Assembly (NCBI RefSeq): GCF_001625195.1
Contig: NC_054391.1
Span: 4,413,157-4,477,156 of the forward strand
DNA length: 64,000 nt
Direction of reading: 5' to 3'
Source of the DNA: Drechmeria coniospora
Taxonomy: Eukaryota; Ascomycota; Sordariomycetes; Hypocreales; Ophiocordycipitaceae
In this document: in pieces, positions 1-11,590 of the stretch
Numbering within the stretch: position 1 is the first letter of the stretch
Layout: each line of letters begins with the position of its first letter
Program-made: the position numbers and the translations under genes
The notes under the pieces: generated by a model
The model's input: the letters and a program-made list of their open reading frames with translations, nothing else
Told to the model about the DNA's origin: nothing
Databases searched by the model: none

Positions 1-459
1 TCGTCTGTTGACTCGAACTAAATATTGGAATGATGCAAGTCGTTGCTGAGATGGTCCCAAACGGCAAAAGCATGTACGATGCAAGGACGTTTCTGTTGTG
101 GTTGCCTGGGGCCCTAACAGTCGGGCTGGGGACGCGTCTAAGTGGTCAACGCGAACGCAGCAGGCAATCACCTGACTGCGGGGTCACCATTCGTTAGTCA
201 AGCTTGTCGTTAATAGTGAATTGTCGCCAGGCCTCAGGCAGGTCCACTTTTTGCCTTGAAGCACCGAACCCGGAATTGTAACTCGCATGGTATTACTAAG
301 CAGTTTGAAGTCCATCGTCCAATTGACAACACAAACACAGCAGCATACAAACTCAATGCACATGGTTGACTAAGTGAATTGTTTGTGGCATAGGTCCTCG
401 AACGACTGGCTACATTGAAACCAAGTCATATACGCATTAATGTACACAGCACTACAAAG

Positions 460-542
<83 letters not shown>

Positions 543-605
543 AGTGGGTGAGTGGGTGTGATCCAAGGCTCCCAGCGCCAATGCGCAAGCATCAAATTAT
601 AGCCA
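1..605. other. Intergenic, 3' of the sugar kinase
   Basis: No coding region is supported here. The stretch lies downstream of the minus-strand kinase and includes a long TG microsatellite (listed separately). Open frames across it only read the dinucleotide repeat. Confidence 0.6.
461..538. repeat. (TA)5-(TG)34 microsatellite
   Basis: Five TA units at 461-470 run straight into about 34 uninterrupted TG units (471-538). A degenerate GGGTGAGT tail follows. It sits about 70 nt beyond the stop codon of the kinase gene, so it may fall in that gene's 3' UTR. Confidence 0.97.
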
Positions 606-2331
606 TTATTCGTGCAAGGTACAGGCCAAGGCAACGGCAGCACCCATCAAGGAGCTTTCTTTGGCGGACACGAGGGTGATCCTCCGAGGCTCCGGCAGAT
701 TCAGGCCGTCAACCAGGTCACGGATATATCGTTGGCACGTACTGAGATACCCGGGGTAGTTCTCGATGACACTTCCGTTGAATGCCACCGTCGTCTCCTC
801 GAGCTTCATGTCGGCCTCGACCCCTTTTCGGTCGGGTGAGGATTCGGAAAGTGTCGCAAGGTAGGCCCTCTCTGCCTCCAATCGTACGTCCCACAGGGTG
901 AAGACGCAGGTGGCGACTAGTGCGCAGGATCGGACGGAGATGAAGGAGGCAATGGCCTTGATGGCCATGAGGTCGGATGTGGTGGGTGTGTGAGGTGAGG
1001 GATGTCGGTTCGAAAAGAGCTTGGTGGCCTCGGAGAGGTCGTCGCTATGATCGCTGCGGGGTGTCAGTTCTTGTTTCCCTCTCCTCGGCAGGTGCAGGGA
1101 TGGAGGGCATCTCACCTCTCAATCATGGACAGCGTCTCACTGCTCAACGAGTATCGGGTCCGGAGCGAGGGCGGAACGAGGCCACCGAGGAGGCCGGCGG
1201 TCTCGATGGCCTCGACGAGGACGAGACGGGCAATCTCGCCGAGATACATGCCGCTCACGAGCTGCTCCAGGGGTTGGAAGTCCGGTCGAGGGAGCTCCTT
1301 GGCCAAGGCGCGATCCCACCTCGTCAGGGGCAGGATGCCTTGACCAAACATGCTCAGCTCGGTATTGACGATGACATGGCTGGCGCCGTCAAACCAAGCG
1401 TCGGGACGGGCGCCAAACTTGACCTTGCCGATGGCGGCGACGGGGAGGTAGGCGGCCATGTTAAGGCCGGTACCGAGGATGAGGCCGAATCGGGCCGAAG
1501 GGTGCGAGTACGCTTGGGATAGCAAGCAGGCACTGGAGTCGTTCAGGATGGCTCGCAACTCGACATGGAGACCGCGGTTCCCGCAGGCCTGCTTCACAAT
1601 CCGGCCCAAGTCTTCACCTAGCAGACCCTTGTCGGCTAGGAAGGCCTTGCCCATCCCTTTCAGCTTGCCACTGCCCAACGAAGTTTGCCTGCGAACGGGC
1701 GTTAGGTCGCGCGAACAGGGCGCGGAGTCGGCGGCAGCACTTACTCGATGGGAAAGCTCCACGCCAACGCTACCGGCAGCGGCTTCTCCGGACCGTGCTC
1801 GCGTGTGATGCCGGCGGCGAGCGTCTCTTGAATCCTCCGGGCCATCCAGTCGAAGAAGGAAAGGCCCTCGAGTTCCTTGACGGCGTCGCTTATGGTGAAG
1901 TGGCGACTCCTCACGACGTCACCCGGCTTGCCGTCGGCGAGGTCCCGTCCCCGCAGCTCGACGAGGGCCACTCTGAGGGTGGATCCACCGACGTCCAAGG
2001 CGAGATACTGCCCGCGTTCGGCACCGGACGGCAGCCGGTGGCTGTAGGAAGGCAGCATGGACTGGGTGTCGGCTTGCATGCGGTGGAGGAACTGCTCCTT
2101 GAGAGCGGCGGAGAGGTCGAGGAGACCATGTCCGCTGACGGGGCCGAGGAGGCCGGCCTCGGCCTCCTTGAGGAACTCTTGAATGCTCTTGGGGTATGGG
2201 TCCGACTTGGGGTTGACGACGGGGGACGTCAGGGGGTTGATCCAATAGGCGATGATGGCCTGTACCAGGGACTTGCCCCTCAGCAGGCTCTTGACGATGG
2301 CGGTGATGAAGGCTTTCCGAAACGTCGTCAT
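606..2331 (-). CDS. hxk3: Hexokinase-family sugar kinase, probable GlcNAc kinase
   Basis: Three exons on the minus strand (2331-1745, 1688-1116, 1053-606) give 535 aa. Seen: the phosphate-binding motif LALDVGGSTLRVAL; SFPIEQTSLGSGKL across the first junction; ILNDSSACLL with the expected catalytic Asp; VNTELSMFG in the sugar pocket; and LGTGLNMAAYLPVA in the adenosine region. The pocket reads NTELSMFG where glucose kinases usually have NTEWG.FG. This fits the divergent hexokinase group that includes Trichoderma HXK3, which phosphorylates GlcNAc. The N-terminal FITAIVKSLLRGKSLVQAII stretch is basic and hydrophobic, typical of this fungal group. An in-frame ATG at 2352 is an alternative start. 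Co-location with GlcNAc deacetylase, deaminase and regulator genes argues for GlcNAc as substrate; that is inference. Confidence 0.88.
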
Positions 2332-4898
2332 GGCGCAGAGGAGCGGGTGCATGAAAGGAAGGAATTCCCGTAGGGGAGATGAGTAGGGAGAGGAGAAGGG
2401 AGAGGAGGGTGGGGATGGTGGTTATAAAGCCGGGGTTGATATGGCGAGGACCCGCCCGACGGCGAGGGTAGCAGTGATGGATCGGCACGATCTCAGGCCG
2501 TTGCTCCGAAGGAAGAGATTGCGGGGGCGAGCCGAGAGGGCAACAAAGTAGAGGTTCGAAGAGGGGTCTCGAAAGGATCCAAGGTAGCATGTGGCGTGCT
2601 CAAAAAGGTTGGGAGAAGCGCGAGCGAAGGGCGGCGAGAGAAGAAAACTCAGGGTGAGATGCGGACGAGTAGTGGCGATGGTGGTTCGGATGACGAGGGA
2701 GCTAGGATCCTGCATTGGGCATCACACCTTACGTGTCGCTGCGTGCCACTGCTGGATGAAACCTTTAGGCTTCCGGGGGAAGAGGTGGTATTGTCAAGCT
2801 TGGCCGGAGCAGAGAAGAGGGGAAGGAGGATCGCTAGGGCCGCGTTGCCGAGGTCGGTGGGTTGAGTCAGTCGAGGTGGTATAGGACGTGTCGGGACCAG
2901 TCAGGACGCTTCGGCGAGGTGAGAGGAGGCGAAGGGAGACGGGAGGAGTCGAGGGGAGAGTATAAAGTTGCGAGGCGGCAGCGGTAATGAGGGAACGATC
3001 GGTAGGCAGGTTTCCGGCTCCAACGTTTCGATGTTGCCGAACGCGCACGGTACGGTACCGTACGGTATGGTATGATACGGCACGCTATGGTGTGGTTTTT
3101 GGACGAGTTGAGGATACTGACCGCGGACCGCGGCGACGCAACCATCGGGCGGTGGGCGTCCGACGACTCCTCCCAACGACGGCGCACGTCGAGGTCGTTA
3201 GTTCCAGGCACAGCTCGCCATCATCGGGATCGCAGGACAGCTAAGGGTCGCCGACGGCACGTGAGAGATACATGTACATGTATACCTGCAAGTACATGCA
3301 TGTACGCCAGCGCCTGGGTACCCGGGGGGGGGGACGGTGACGGTGGAAGAGGAGGAACCGGGGGATGAGGTTCGATGACCGAGCAACCGTCAGCAATCAG
3401 GAAGGATGCAGAAGCAGTGAGATGGATGGACGTCGAGGAGGGAGAGTGGGGGTGGGTCCATTCGATTGGCGGAGCCGCGGTGGAATCACGGGGGATATTT
3501 GATGAATTGATCCAGATCTGGTGCGGCCCAGATTTAGGAGCGTCGCCGCGGAAAAATAAATCCAACGGTTGCGGAGGGTCGGCGACTGCTGGAGGAGCAG
3601 AAGGGGAGGAGGACGAGGGGGGTTGTTGAGACGTCGATGCTGAGTTGTAACGTTGCGATGCGGTAGGTGTGAGTGGCACGCTAAGGGAAAGTTGGCTGGC
3701 TGTGACTTGCTCGATTGGGAGGCGGTGCAATGCAGAGAGTACTGTACTCCGTAGGTACCGAAACCATGTGTGCATGTACATGTACGTACTTACTTCCTCG
3801 GCACAGAGTACATAATTACTGTACAGTAAGGGCATGTACAGTGCAGTCACTAACTAATAACTAGGTGCTTGTGGTAAGTACGTAAGTTGGTTATAGCTTG
3901 GCGCAAGTGCCTTGCCTCTCATGCTGCCCAGGAAGTACCTCCCTGCCCACAGTGCATGCGTACAACGGTGCGACGTTAGTGCACAGCAGGTATTATTACC
4001 TGCTTGCACCTGCAGTACTGAACAGACATGTACTCCGCTCCGTCACGCCTCGGTGCAAGTGCCTCTCACAGTGCTCTACGCCTCCCTGCATCGCTGCAGG
4101 CGTACGTGCTGGTGGCATGTACCTAGTACTATTTATGCTTGATGCTGTGCACAACAAGTACGCCTACGGAGTACATGTAATTACATGTCCGTACTGCAAG
4201 CCAGTGCTTACTTGTAGGTGTACAGTTGCTACTAATGCAGCACATTACACCTAGAAGTACTTGTACAACTAATGTACTGTACATACACCTAAATACCTAG
4301 TAGCATGCAAGTAATAATACTCCGTACTCGCCGATGGGCTGTGGTCCTAGCAGGCGGAGGAACCAGACTGGGGAGGGGACCATCGGGATGGCGTCGAGCA
4401 ACCCACCAACCACCGGCCCGCTGGGTTTGCTGGTGGATCTTCAAGGGCACCACAGGCCCCTTCCCCTGCTCACCATGATGGTTACATCTGTTCACATCTG
4501 CTTCATCTCTCGCGGCCGGATAGAGCTGCACTAGAGCTCGAGCATCGCTGGACCGCCAGTGGATGCGAGTACGCAGCCGAGGCAGCCGGAGATGGTAGCC
4601 CCGTCTAGGGACGGAGACGGGCTCGGGAACTGGTAATGGTAGTCATGCGCCACGGTCTAGAAATTCATGGCTTCGTCCCAGGACTGGCCGCCTCTCTCGG
4701 ACGCGATGAATCGAGGCAAGACGATGGGCAAAAGGGTAGGCAGGCATAGGGAGATGGGCTCTATCATATGCCGTTTCTGGGCAGAAAAACTGGAACGGCC
4801 TGCGTCGTAGGCCTCCGACCAAGGCTGCCAATCGAAGCGACCGATCGCCCTGCCTCGGCTGTCCGGCGGCGCAGCCTCGGTCGTTACCAGCGCCTACA

Positions 4899-4934
4899 CG
4901 ACAACGATGGACGATGCGACAACGATGGACGATG
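4899..4934. repeat. Tandem duplication of an 18-mer
   Basis: The unit CGACAACGATGGACGATG occurs twice head to tail (4899-4916, 4917-4934) with no mismatch. It lies in intergenic DNA with no evident function. Confidence 0.9.
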
Positions 4935-5320
4935 CGAATACAACGTAGGTCTGCATGGCCTGCATAGAGGCTCGGCCTGACCTTGCCCATCCCGCCGCCG
5001 CCGCATCCTCGCATCGTCAGGCGCAGCACTGGCGTCGGCACTGGAGCAACATGGCATGACGACAGGGCAACATGTCATTGTGTCATGTTGCTTCGCCGTC
5101 GACATACGCCAGCTTCAAGGGCGGCTTCGGGGCCAGCCGAGATGGTCCGCAAGCCTCCAAAATGGCTACGCTCCGCTCACCCGAGATGTCGCCTTGCCGC
5201 TGCCACGCCTGATACCATGACTCGGACCGTATTCGATCCATTCGCATCCCTCATACTTCTGTGTCATTCTTCCGCATCATCCCGCTTCTCCACCATGAAT
5301 TTTCGCCACCCAATGCATCA

Positions 5321-5368
5321 TTCGTCTGTGTCGTTCGTCTGTGTCGTTCGTCTGTGTCGTTCGTCTGA
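5321..5368. repeat. 13-nt tandem repeat
   Basis: The unit TTCGTCTGTGTCG is present three times in full plus a partial fourth copy. It lies between the kinase and deaminase genes, with no apparent function. Confidence 0.9.
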
Positions 5369-7113
5369 GCCATTCACCTGCTTCATCCATCTGCGCACAC
5401 CGTGCCGATCTGGACGCCCGCATCAGGATGGATGGATGGGGGTCGGTGCAACGATTGCCCCTGCAAGTCCCCGTCCAGCCGCAGATGCGTGTTCCCTTTG
5501 ATGAATTGTCACGACGAAGCAAGGGCACATGCACCTCCATCTACTACCCAATCTTGTCTGACAAGGATGCTTTTCTATATGCATGGGAGCGTGCAACGTG
5601 CAAGCATGGGACTCTCCCTGCTGTTCGTATCCGGTTCCGCGCGGCTCGCCAACCGACGGCTCTGTGGGGCGTCCCAGCGTCGTTGCAGGGCCCGATCCGG
5701 CGAGTTCAGTGGAGTGGTCGCCGATGACCCCCCACCCGCCGAGGAATCAGCAGGTAACGAACGAGCCCTCCACTTGTAATCCGTATGGATGGCTTAGCTG
5801 CCGACAAATATCCGTAGAAACCCCCCACCGTTCGTCTGTCGGCTCGGACGGACTGGGGGACATGCCGTGTATTAGTTGTACATGTACTCCGTACTTGCAC
5901 GTACTCCGTAATTCATACCTGTATTTACTTACATGCAAGTACTTGAAAATACATGTACACGTGTACAAAGTATGAATCCATCAATTGCTCTACTACCAAG
6001 TACTTACTAGGTACCTAGTACTTACTAGTATGCCCAAGTACAATTGTACTATGTGGGTGGTAGCAGTAGTAGTACAAGTAGTTGTAATAGTTGTGGCAGT
6101 ACTCCGTACGCAGTATGGATTTAAGCACGCTACAAGCACCCTGTACGTACTCTGCACATTGCGATACCTACAGTACACCTACAAGTACTGATGAGTGCAT
6201 GTACGGAGAACGCACCGCTGCACTGAATTGGGTACGCTCACGTGTACGGAGGACGTCTGCAGTACTGTACTTACAAGTACTGTGCTATACTGCTGTGGTA
6301 GAGCACACCTACATAGGTACTTACCTAGTACATACTTCCTTGTAGGTACAAGTAGGTGCGAGTCTAGGTGAAAGTGACGTTTCATTTCACCCATCCATCC
6401 GCTCATCAGCTAATAGTAGGCGCTAGGAGTGGCATTTACAGGTAGCCGTAAAATCAGCCTACGTCCGTCACCACCAATTCCTGGTACCACCACTACTTCG
6501 GCTTCGGCCAACCACCAACCGCCAACCTCCAAGACCTGGAGGCAGTCGGTCGCCCGTGAACCGCGGCAGCTAAGAACGCACCACGACCTGTTGCGCAGCA
6601 AGCGAGCCGGTGCCATTGGTGGGTGTCATCGGTGGGTGTCATCGGTGCCATCCCCTTCGCAACGCCAGTCGTACCGTACCGCAACTTGTACCTGTCTTGG
6701 TGCGTCATCGCGCGGCTGTGGTGCTCGCCTGGTGACTGGCACGTCCGTAGGTAACCTTACATGGACGAGGGGCCGTAGCGGCGCTTGCCTGCTCTTCCTC
6801 CTTCACTCCCCGTCACCTGCGACTGCCTTTGCTTGTTCGCCGTATCCGTACGCCTCGTACTGGCAACGAGCCGTCCTTTTTCCGCTCCGATACCTAAAAA
6901 CCCTCTCTCCTGTCCTTCACCTTTGCCTTCCCACCTCGCTCCGACACACCCGCCACTTACACCACCCACCACCCACCACCCACACACCAAGTCCCAGCAT
7001 CGCGACGACAGATATCAACACAGCAAATACAACGCCCATCACGACGCTCATCGGCACCGCAAACACCCTCCACGCCCCTTCTCTCGCGGCCATCGCGGCA
7101 AAAAAGCAGCAGC

Positions 7114-8341
7114 ATGCGCTTGATCATTCGCGATGACGCCCTAGCGGCGAGCACCTACGTGGCCAACTACATCATCGACCGCATCAGAGCCTTCAACCCG
7201 TCGGCCCAGCACCCTTTCGTCCTCGGCCTCCCCACCGGCTCGACGCCCCAGGGCGTTTACAAGATCCTCGTCGAGAGGTACAAGGCCGGCGAGGTATGGC
7301 TCCCTCCCTCCCTTGCCTCCTCCGGGTGGGGGCTGACGGGCTGACTCTCGCGTGCTGCCGAGGAAAGATCTCGTTCGAGCACGTCGTCACCTTTAACATG
7401 GACGAGTACGTCGGCATCCCCCGCGATGACGCCGAGTCGTACCACTCCTTCATGTACAAGCACTTCTTCTCCCACGTCAACGTTGACCCCTCCAACGTTC
7501 ACATCCTCGACGGCAACGCCGCCAACCTCGAGGCCGAGTGCGTCGCCTTCGAGGACGCCATCAAGGCTGCCGGTGGCATCGATCTCTTCCTCGCTGGCAT
7601 CGGTGAGGATGGCCACTTGGCCTTCAACGAGCCCGGCTCCTCGCTCGCCAGCCGCACCCGCGTCAAGACGCTTGCCTACGAAACCATCCTCGCCAACTCG
7701 CGCTTCTTCGGCAACGACGTCACCAAAGTGCCGCGGATGGCCCTCACCGTCGGTGTCCAGACCGTCCTCGAGGCCCGCGAGGTCGTCGTCGTCATTCTCG
7801 GTCAGCGAAAGTCCATCGCCCTCCAGCGCTGCGTCGAGCAGGGTGTCAACCACATGTGGACCCTCTCGAGCCTGCAGCTGCATCCCCACCCCATGATTGT
7901 CGTCGATGAGGATGCCACGCTCGAGCTGCAGGTGAAGACGGTCAAGGTAAGGCCGGACCGATGCCGCCGCCGGACATCCGAATACTGACACGGCCTCGCC
8001 GCGTGTAGTATTTCAAGAGTATCGAAAAGATTGCCCTCGAGGAAGGCTTCGAGCAGATCCTGCCCTCCAAGGTCCGCACCGGCATCGGCTCCTCCGTCCC
8101 CGAGACTCGCATCCATTCGCTCGACGACTTCGACGGCCCGGATCCCAGCATCCTCGCCCCGCAGCCAACTACCTCGCGCCTCCTCCGCGCGACCCCGGCC
8201 ACCGAGTATCCCATCCGCTCCGTCTCTCCCGACCTCGTCCCCGACCGCATGGCCTCGCGCATCCCCGAACCCAACTTGTCGATGCGGTTGACCCCCAAGC
8301 CTGAGCTCCAACTGACGCCCCACAACGCCATCAAAGCCTGA
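7114..8341 (+). CDS. dam1: Glucosamine-6-phosphate deaminase (NagB type)
   Basis: Three exons (7114-7293, 7368-7946, 8009-8341) encode 363 aa. The enzyme converts glucosamine-6-phosphate to fructose-6-phosphate and ammonia, the last step of GlcNAc catabolism. Visible family motifs are the substrate loop GLPTGSTPQGVY, TFNMDEYVGI carrying the general-base Asp, and GIGEDGHLAFNEPGSS holding the catalytic Asp, His and Glu. SRTRVKTL follows in the lid region. The C-terminal ~100 residues after YFKSIEK are a Ser/Pro-rich tail not found in bacterial NagB but common in fungal homologues. The ATG at 7114 starts MRLIIRDD, matching the family N terminus. Both introns are phase 0, with donors GTATGG and GTAAGG. 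The gene is divergent from the sugar kinase and faces the RON1-like regulator tail to tail. Confidence 0.95.
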
Positions 8342-9573
8342 CGAATCAAGGTGCCGGCAATCCGGCCCTGCCCGGTCTCACGTTTCCCCCAATCATTCGT
8401 TCATTTCATGTTCTCATTTTTTTTGCCGAATACCCACTCGCGTCAGCACGAACCAATTTGATGTCGTGCATCATTTCTGATTTCTGTTCCGTTTTCAGCT
8501 CTCTTTGCACTGTATCTTGATGTCCTCTCGGTTGTTGTTGATGAATTTCGACTCATGCGCCCAGGGGGCAAGGAAGAACTCGCGGGACTAAAAATAAAAC
8601 CACCGTGGTCAAGAATGCTGCGTGGTTGAAATACAAGAATGAAATAAAAATTGCATTTTGCTTGCCTAGACGCGCTCAAAGCATTGGTGGGAGTCGCCTG
8701 AAACACTGCTGATGCCGGATCACGCAGAGAGAGCATCGCTAATCAAACCCACAAATCATGCTTCTCGCAAAGGCTGGCCTTCCGGGACCTCAACGTGCGA
8801 GGCCCACGATGAGTCGATCTCTGGGAATCGTGACTCTTTGCCACGATATCTCAGTGTTCAGTCCATCTTGACAAGCCACTAGAAATAGAGGGGCAGGGGA
8901 GCGACCTGCCGCTCACCGCATCGTGCAAGCCAAGTTGTGTTGGTGGTTGCAGCCGCACTGCATCTGGCCGTCTATGCCGCTGTAGGTAAACTCTTTCAAC
9001 GGAGTCTTGCGGTCCAGCTGCGCCTGCAGATACCCCGTCCTTCGAGCATCGTCTTCGGGGGTGGCGGCTGCTATCCAAGCGGCTTCGTTCCAAGTGCAAG
9101 TTTCGGAATGAATGAGCAGAAACGACAAGGAAAAGATTCGGCCCGATAAGAACGCACGTCACGCAGAGTCAGTCGGGACATTTGAAACATCTGTCCCATG
9201 GGCAAGTCCAGTTTTCTATGTGGGTGCTGTCAGTGGACAGGAGAAATGTTCAACAAAATCTAGCTAGTAAGTAGGTTTGGAACGGACTGATGGCGACAAA
9301 TCCCATGCCATCGCCACAAACCAAAATAATCATCCGATATTACGTAAATGAAACCGTAAAGATATTCATGGGTATAATCTGACACCCTCTTGTCGTGTCT
9401 TGCCCCGCCGTATGTCATTTCTTCCATCATTTCCAACCTAGCACGACTTGGCCTGTGCTCAAAAAGGGTACATTTGATACAGTACGACCATCCGAGCCTG
9501 CAGCATGGCGGTACAGGAGAGAGGCAAGGCCCTGGATCAGTGTGCGACGCCAGCCAGCGAGCCTGGTGCGACG
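8342..9573. other. Convergent intergenic region
   Basis: This lies between the 3' ends of the deaminase and the Ndt80-like regulator. A T-rich stretch just after the deaminase stop (about 8390-8425) suits a 3' UTR or poly(A) region. I see no gene in it. Confidence 0.5.
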
Positions 9574-11590
9574 TCAGTCGGCCGTAAAATACCTCTTCAC
9601 TCTGCTCGGTCCCTGCTGAGCCTTCACCTCGGGAGGCACAATCGTGTGGTGGACAACATGCGGCCGGTATATGGCGTCGACTGGAGGCATCCTGGTGATA
9701 CCGTTAACAAGCGGTGACCCCGCATGAGAAAGCGGCAACAGGCACAGGCTGGGGGAGGCATACCAGTCATCGACGGTGAGAGGAAAATATTCATACAGAG
9801 GATCGGGGTCCTCGGTGGGGCTGCTGCCGGGATTCGCTCCCGCCGCCGTGCTCGTGGATCCAAACTTGCCCATCTGAGGGCTCGGCAGCTCGGCGCTCGA
9901 CCGGTTGGGGCTCTTCTCCTCCTCGGACAATGAGAGGTTGATGGGCACGGCTGAACTCTGACGGCTCAGCGAGCCGTGGGGGGTCTGCCCGCCTGGGGTT
10001 CCGACCGACTTGGCGCCCCCATCCACCATCCAGCTGGGAATGGGCGGTTTCGATATGGTCGGCGACATGGCCATTTTCTTGGACGGATGCGTGCTTTGGT
10101 TCGGTTGCGGAACGGCTTGCGCGTTGGCCCACTCGGTCGACGTCTGCGCGGGTTAGTTTCGGCGGGTACACGAGGGGATCAATCACGAGGGCGGCAGGCG
10201 TACCGAGGCAGCGTCCATGGACGGAAAGACGGGTATCGTCGTTGGCTGGACGCTCTCACGGTCCATCTTGACGCTCGCGCTGTCCGAGCCGGCGGTGCCC
10301 TTGCGCTCCGTGCGCCTCTCGCCCGTCAGGGGGACGTCCTTGCGACTGTCAAAGTTGCGCGGGCTGCGGCCCCGGACGATGACGGGTCCGGATTGAATCT
10401 CGGCAATCTTGATCACCTCGCCCGACGTCGCCCTGCCGAGCAGGTTGATCTGCACGACGTAATGCTGCTGCAGGCCCTTTCTCCGGCCGTTGTTGGCCGT
10501 CGCGTGCTTGAACTGCAGGCGCTTCCAAGAGACTGGCAGGGTCACGCGGTGGGCATCCAGTTCTTGGGCCGTGCTCAAGTCCAAGGGGATGCTGGGCGGC
10601 GCCGAGGCGACCTTGGTGTCCTCGCCGCCCGGTGCGTTTGCGCTCTTCCAGGGTATCAGGATGATCTCGGTCGCCTTGCCTTCGATGGATTCCAGGGCCG
10701 TGATGGAGGCCGACAGCTCGCATATGGGGAAGCGGCGGCCCTGCTCGTCGACGACCTGCGACACAGACCTCGGCAGGGTGATCTGGCCGGAGCACTGCCA
10801 GAGGTTGCGGCGGTAGCAAGTCAGCTCCAGCGGCCGGCCGGCGTTTTCCCCGCCAAATACATCCTCGGCGACGAAGAACATGCCGTAGAGCTCGGCGGTC
10901 ATGTGCATGTCGCCCATGTTGCCAGCCTCATCAAGCAGGTTGAGGAGTCGAAACGGGTCGGAGAAGCCGAGCAGGTTGTTGTCGAGCTCCTGGTTTGATG
11001 ACTCCTCGTTGACGGCATCCGGGTTTGGCGTCGGTTCAAAAACACGGGCGGCGGAATAGGCGAAGGGGTCCTCGAAGGTCGTAGCGAAATGATCAAACTC
11101 ATAGGCCGGGGTGAAGGGGGGCAGCGGCGCGAGGGCGCTGCCATCACTGATGTGGGGGGTAGAGTCAGAGGCGGGCTGCGTCGCTGACGGGGGCAAAACG
11201 AGCGAGAACGCACAAGGCAGAGATGCCGTCCAGCGAGGGCGAGAGAGTGCGAAACGGAAAGGGAAAAAAGGGGGAGGGAGGTGAAGATGGGGAATGACCA
11301 TGCCCAAGGGGAAGGGGGAAAGGAGAGGAGGGGACGTACAGCAGCGCATCGTCGAAGCCGAGGTCATGTCCAAAGTGTGCGTGCTCCATGGCCATGCGTT
11401 GGCTGCTGTTCAAGCCCATGCCGTCACCGGCCGAAGCGGCTGCCATAGGGTTGAAGGTGGCCATGGCATTGTTCGCCAGCCAGCGGCGCACGGGGGAAGC
11501 GTGATCGTCCACGGCTACGTACGATGTACCGTCACGGGGGTGGTTTCGTTGGCGGAGGTGAGGTGCACCAAGTGCCACCGTCGTGGTCAT
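9574..11590 (-). CDS. ron1: Ndt80/PhoG-type transcription factor, RON1/Rep1-like
   Basis: Three minus-strand exons (11590-11340, 11146-10204, 10143-9574) encode 587 aa. Roughly residues 165-352 form an Ndt80/PhoG immunoglobulin-fold DNA-binding domain. It runs from GMFFVAEDVFGG through ELTCYRRNLWQCSGQITLP and LPVSWKRLQFKHATANNGRRKG to GPVIVRGRSPRNF. The flanks are low-complexity Ser/Pro-rich, typical of activation regions. In Trichoderma the Ndt80-like RON1 activates the GlcNAc cluster; in Candida the related Rep1 recruits the GlcNAc sensor Ngs1 to promoters. Position inside this cluster, next to an Ngs1-type gene, supports that role. The start is the ATG opening MTTTVALGAPHL; upstream in-frame sequence looks non-coding. 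The first intron (193 nt) is unusually long for this window. The junction phases (2, then 0) are consistent. Confidence 0.9.

Larger units (their letters stand above)
2332..7113. other. 4.8 kb divergent intergenic region, kinase/deaminase
   Basis: No gene is supported. It separates two divergently transcribed GlcNAc genes, so both promoters must lie inside it. It contains a run of ten G at 3324-3333, a tandem 18-mer at 4899-4934, a 13-nt tandem repeat at 5321-5368, and two GTAC-rich patches (about 3720-4320 and 5870-6360). The last 330 nt before 7114 are C+T-rich, as expected for a fungal promoter and leader. Confidence 0.55.

Noticed and set aside
370..643. Open frames of alternating His-Thr or Cys-Val residues
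   Set aside because: They only translate the TG microsatellite at 471-538 and have no other coding character.
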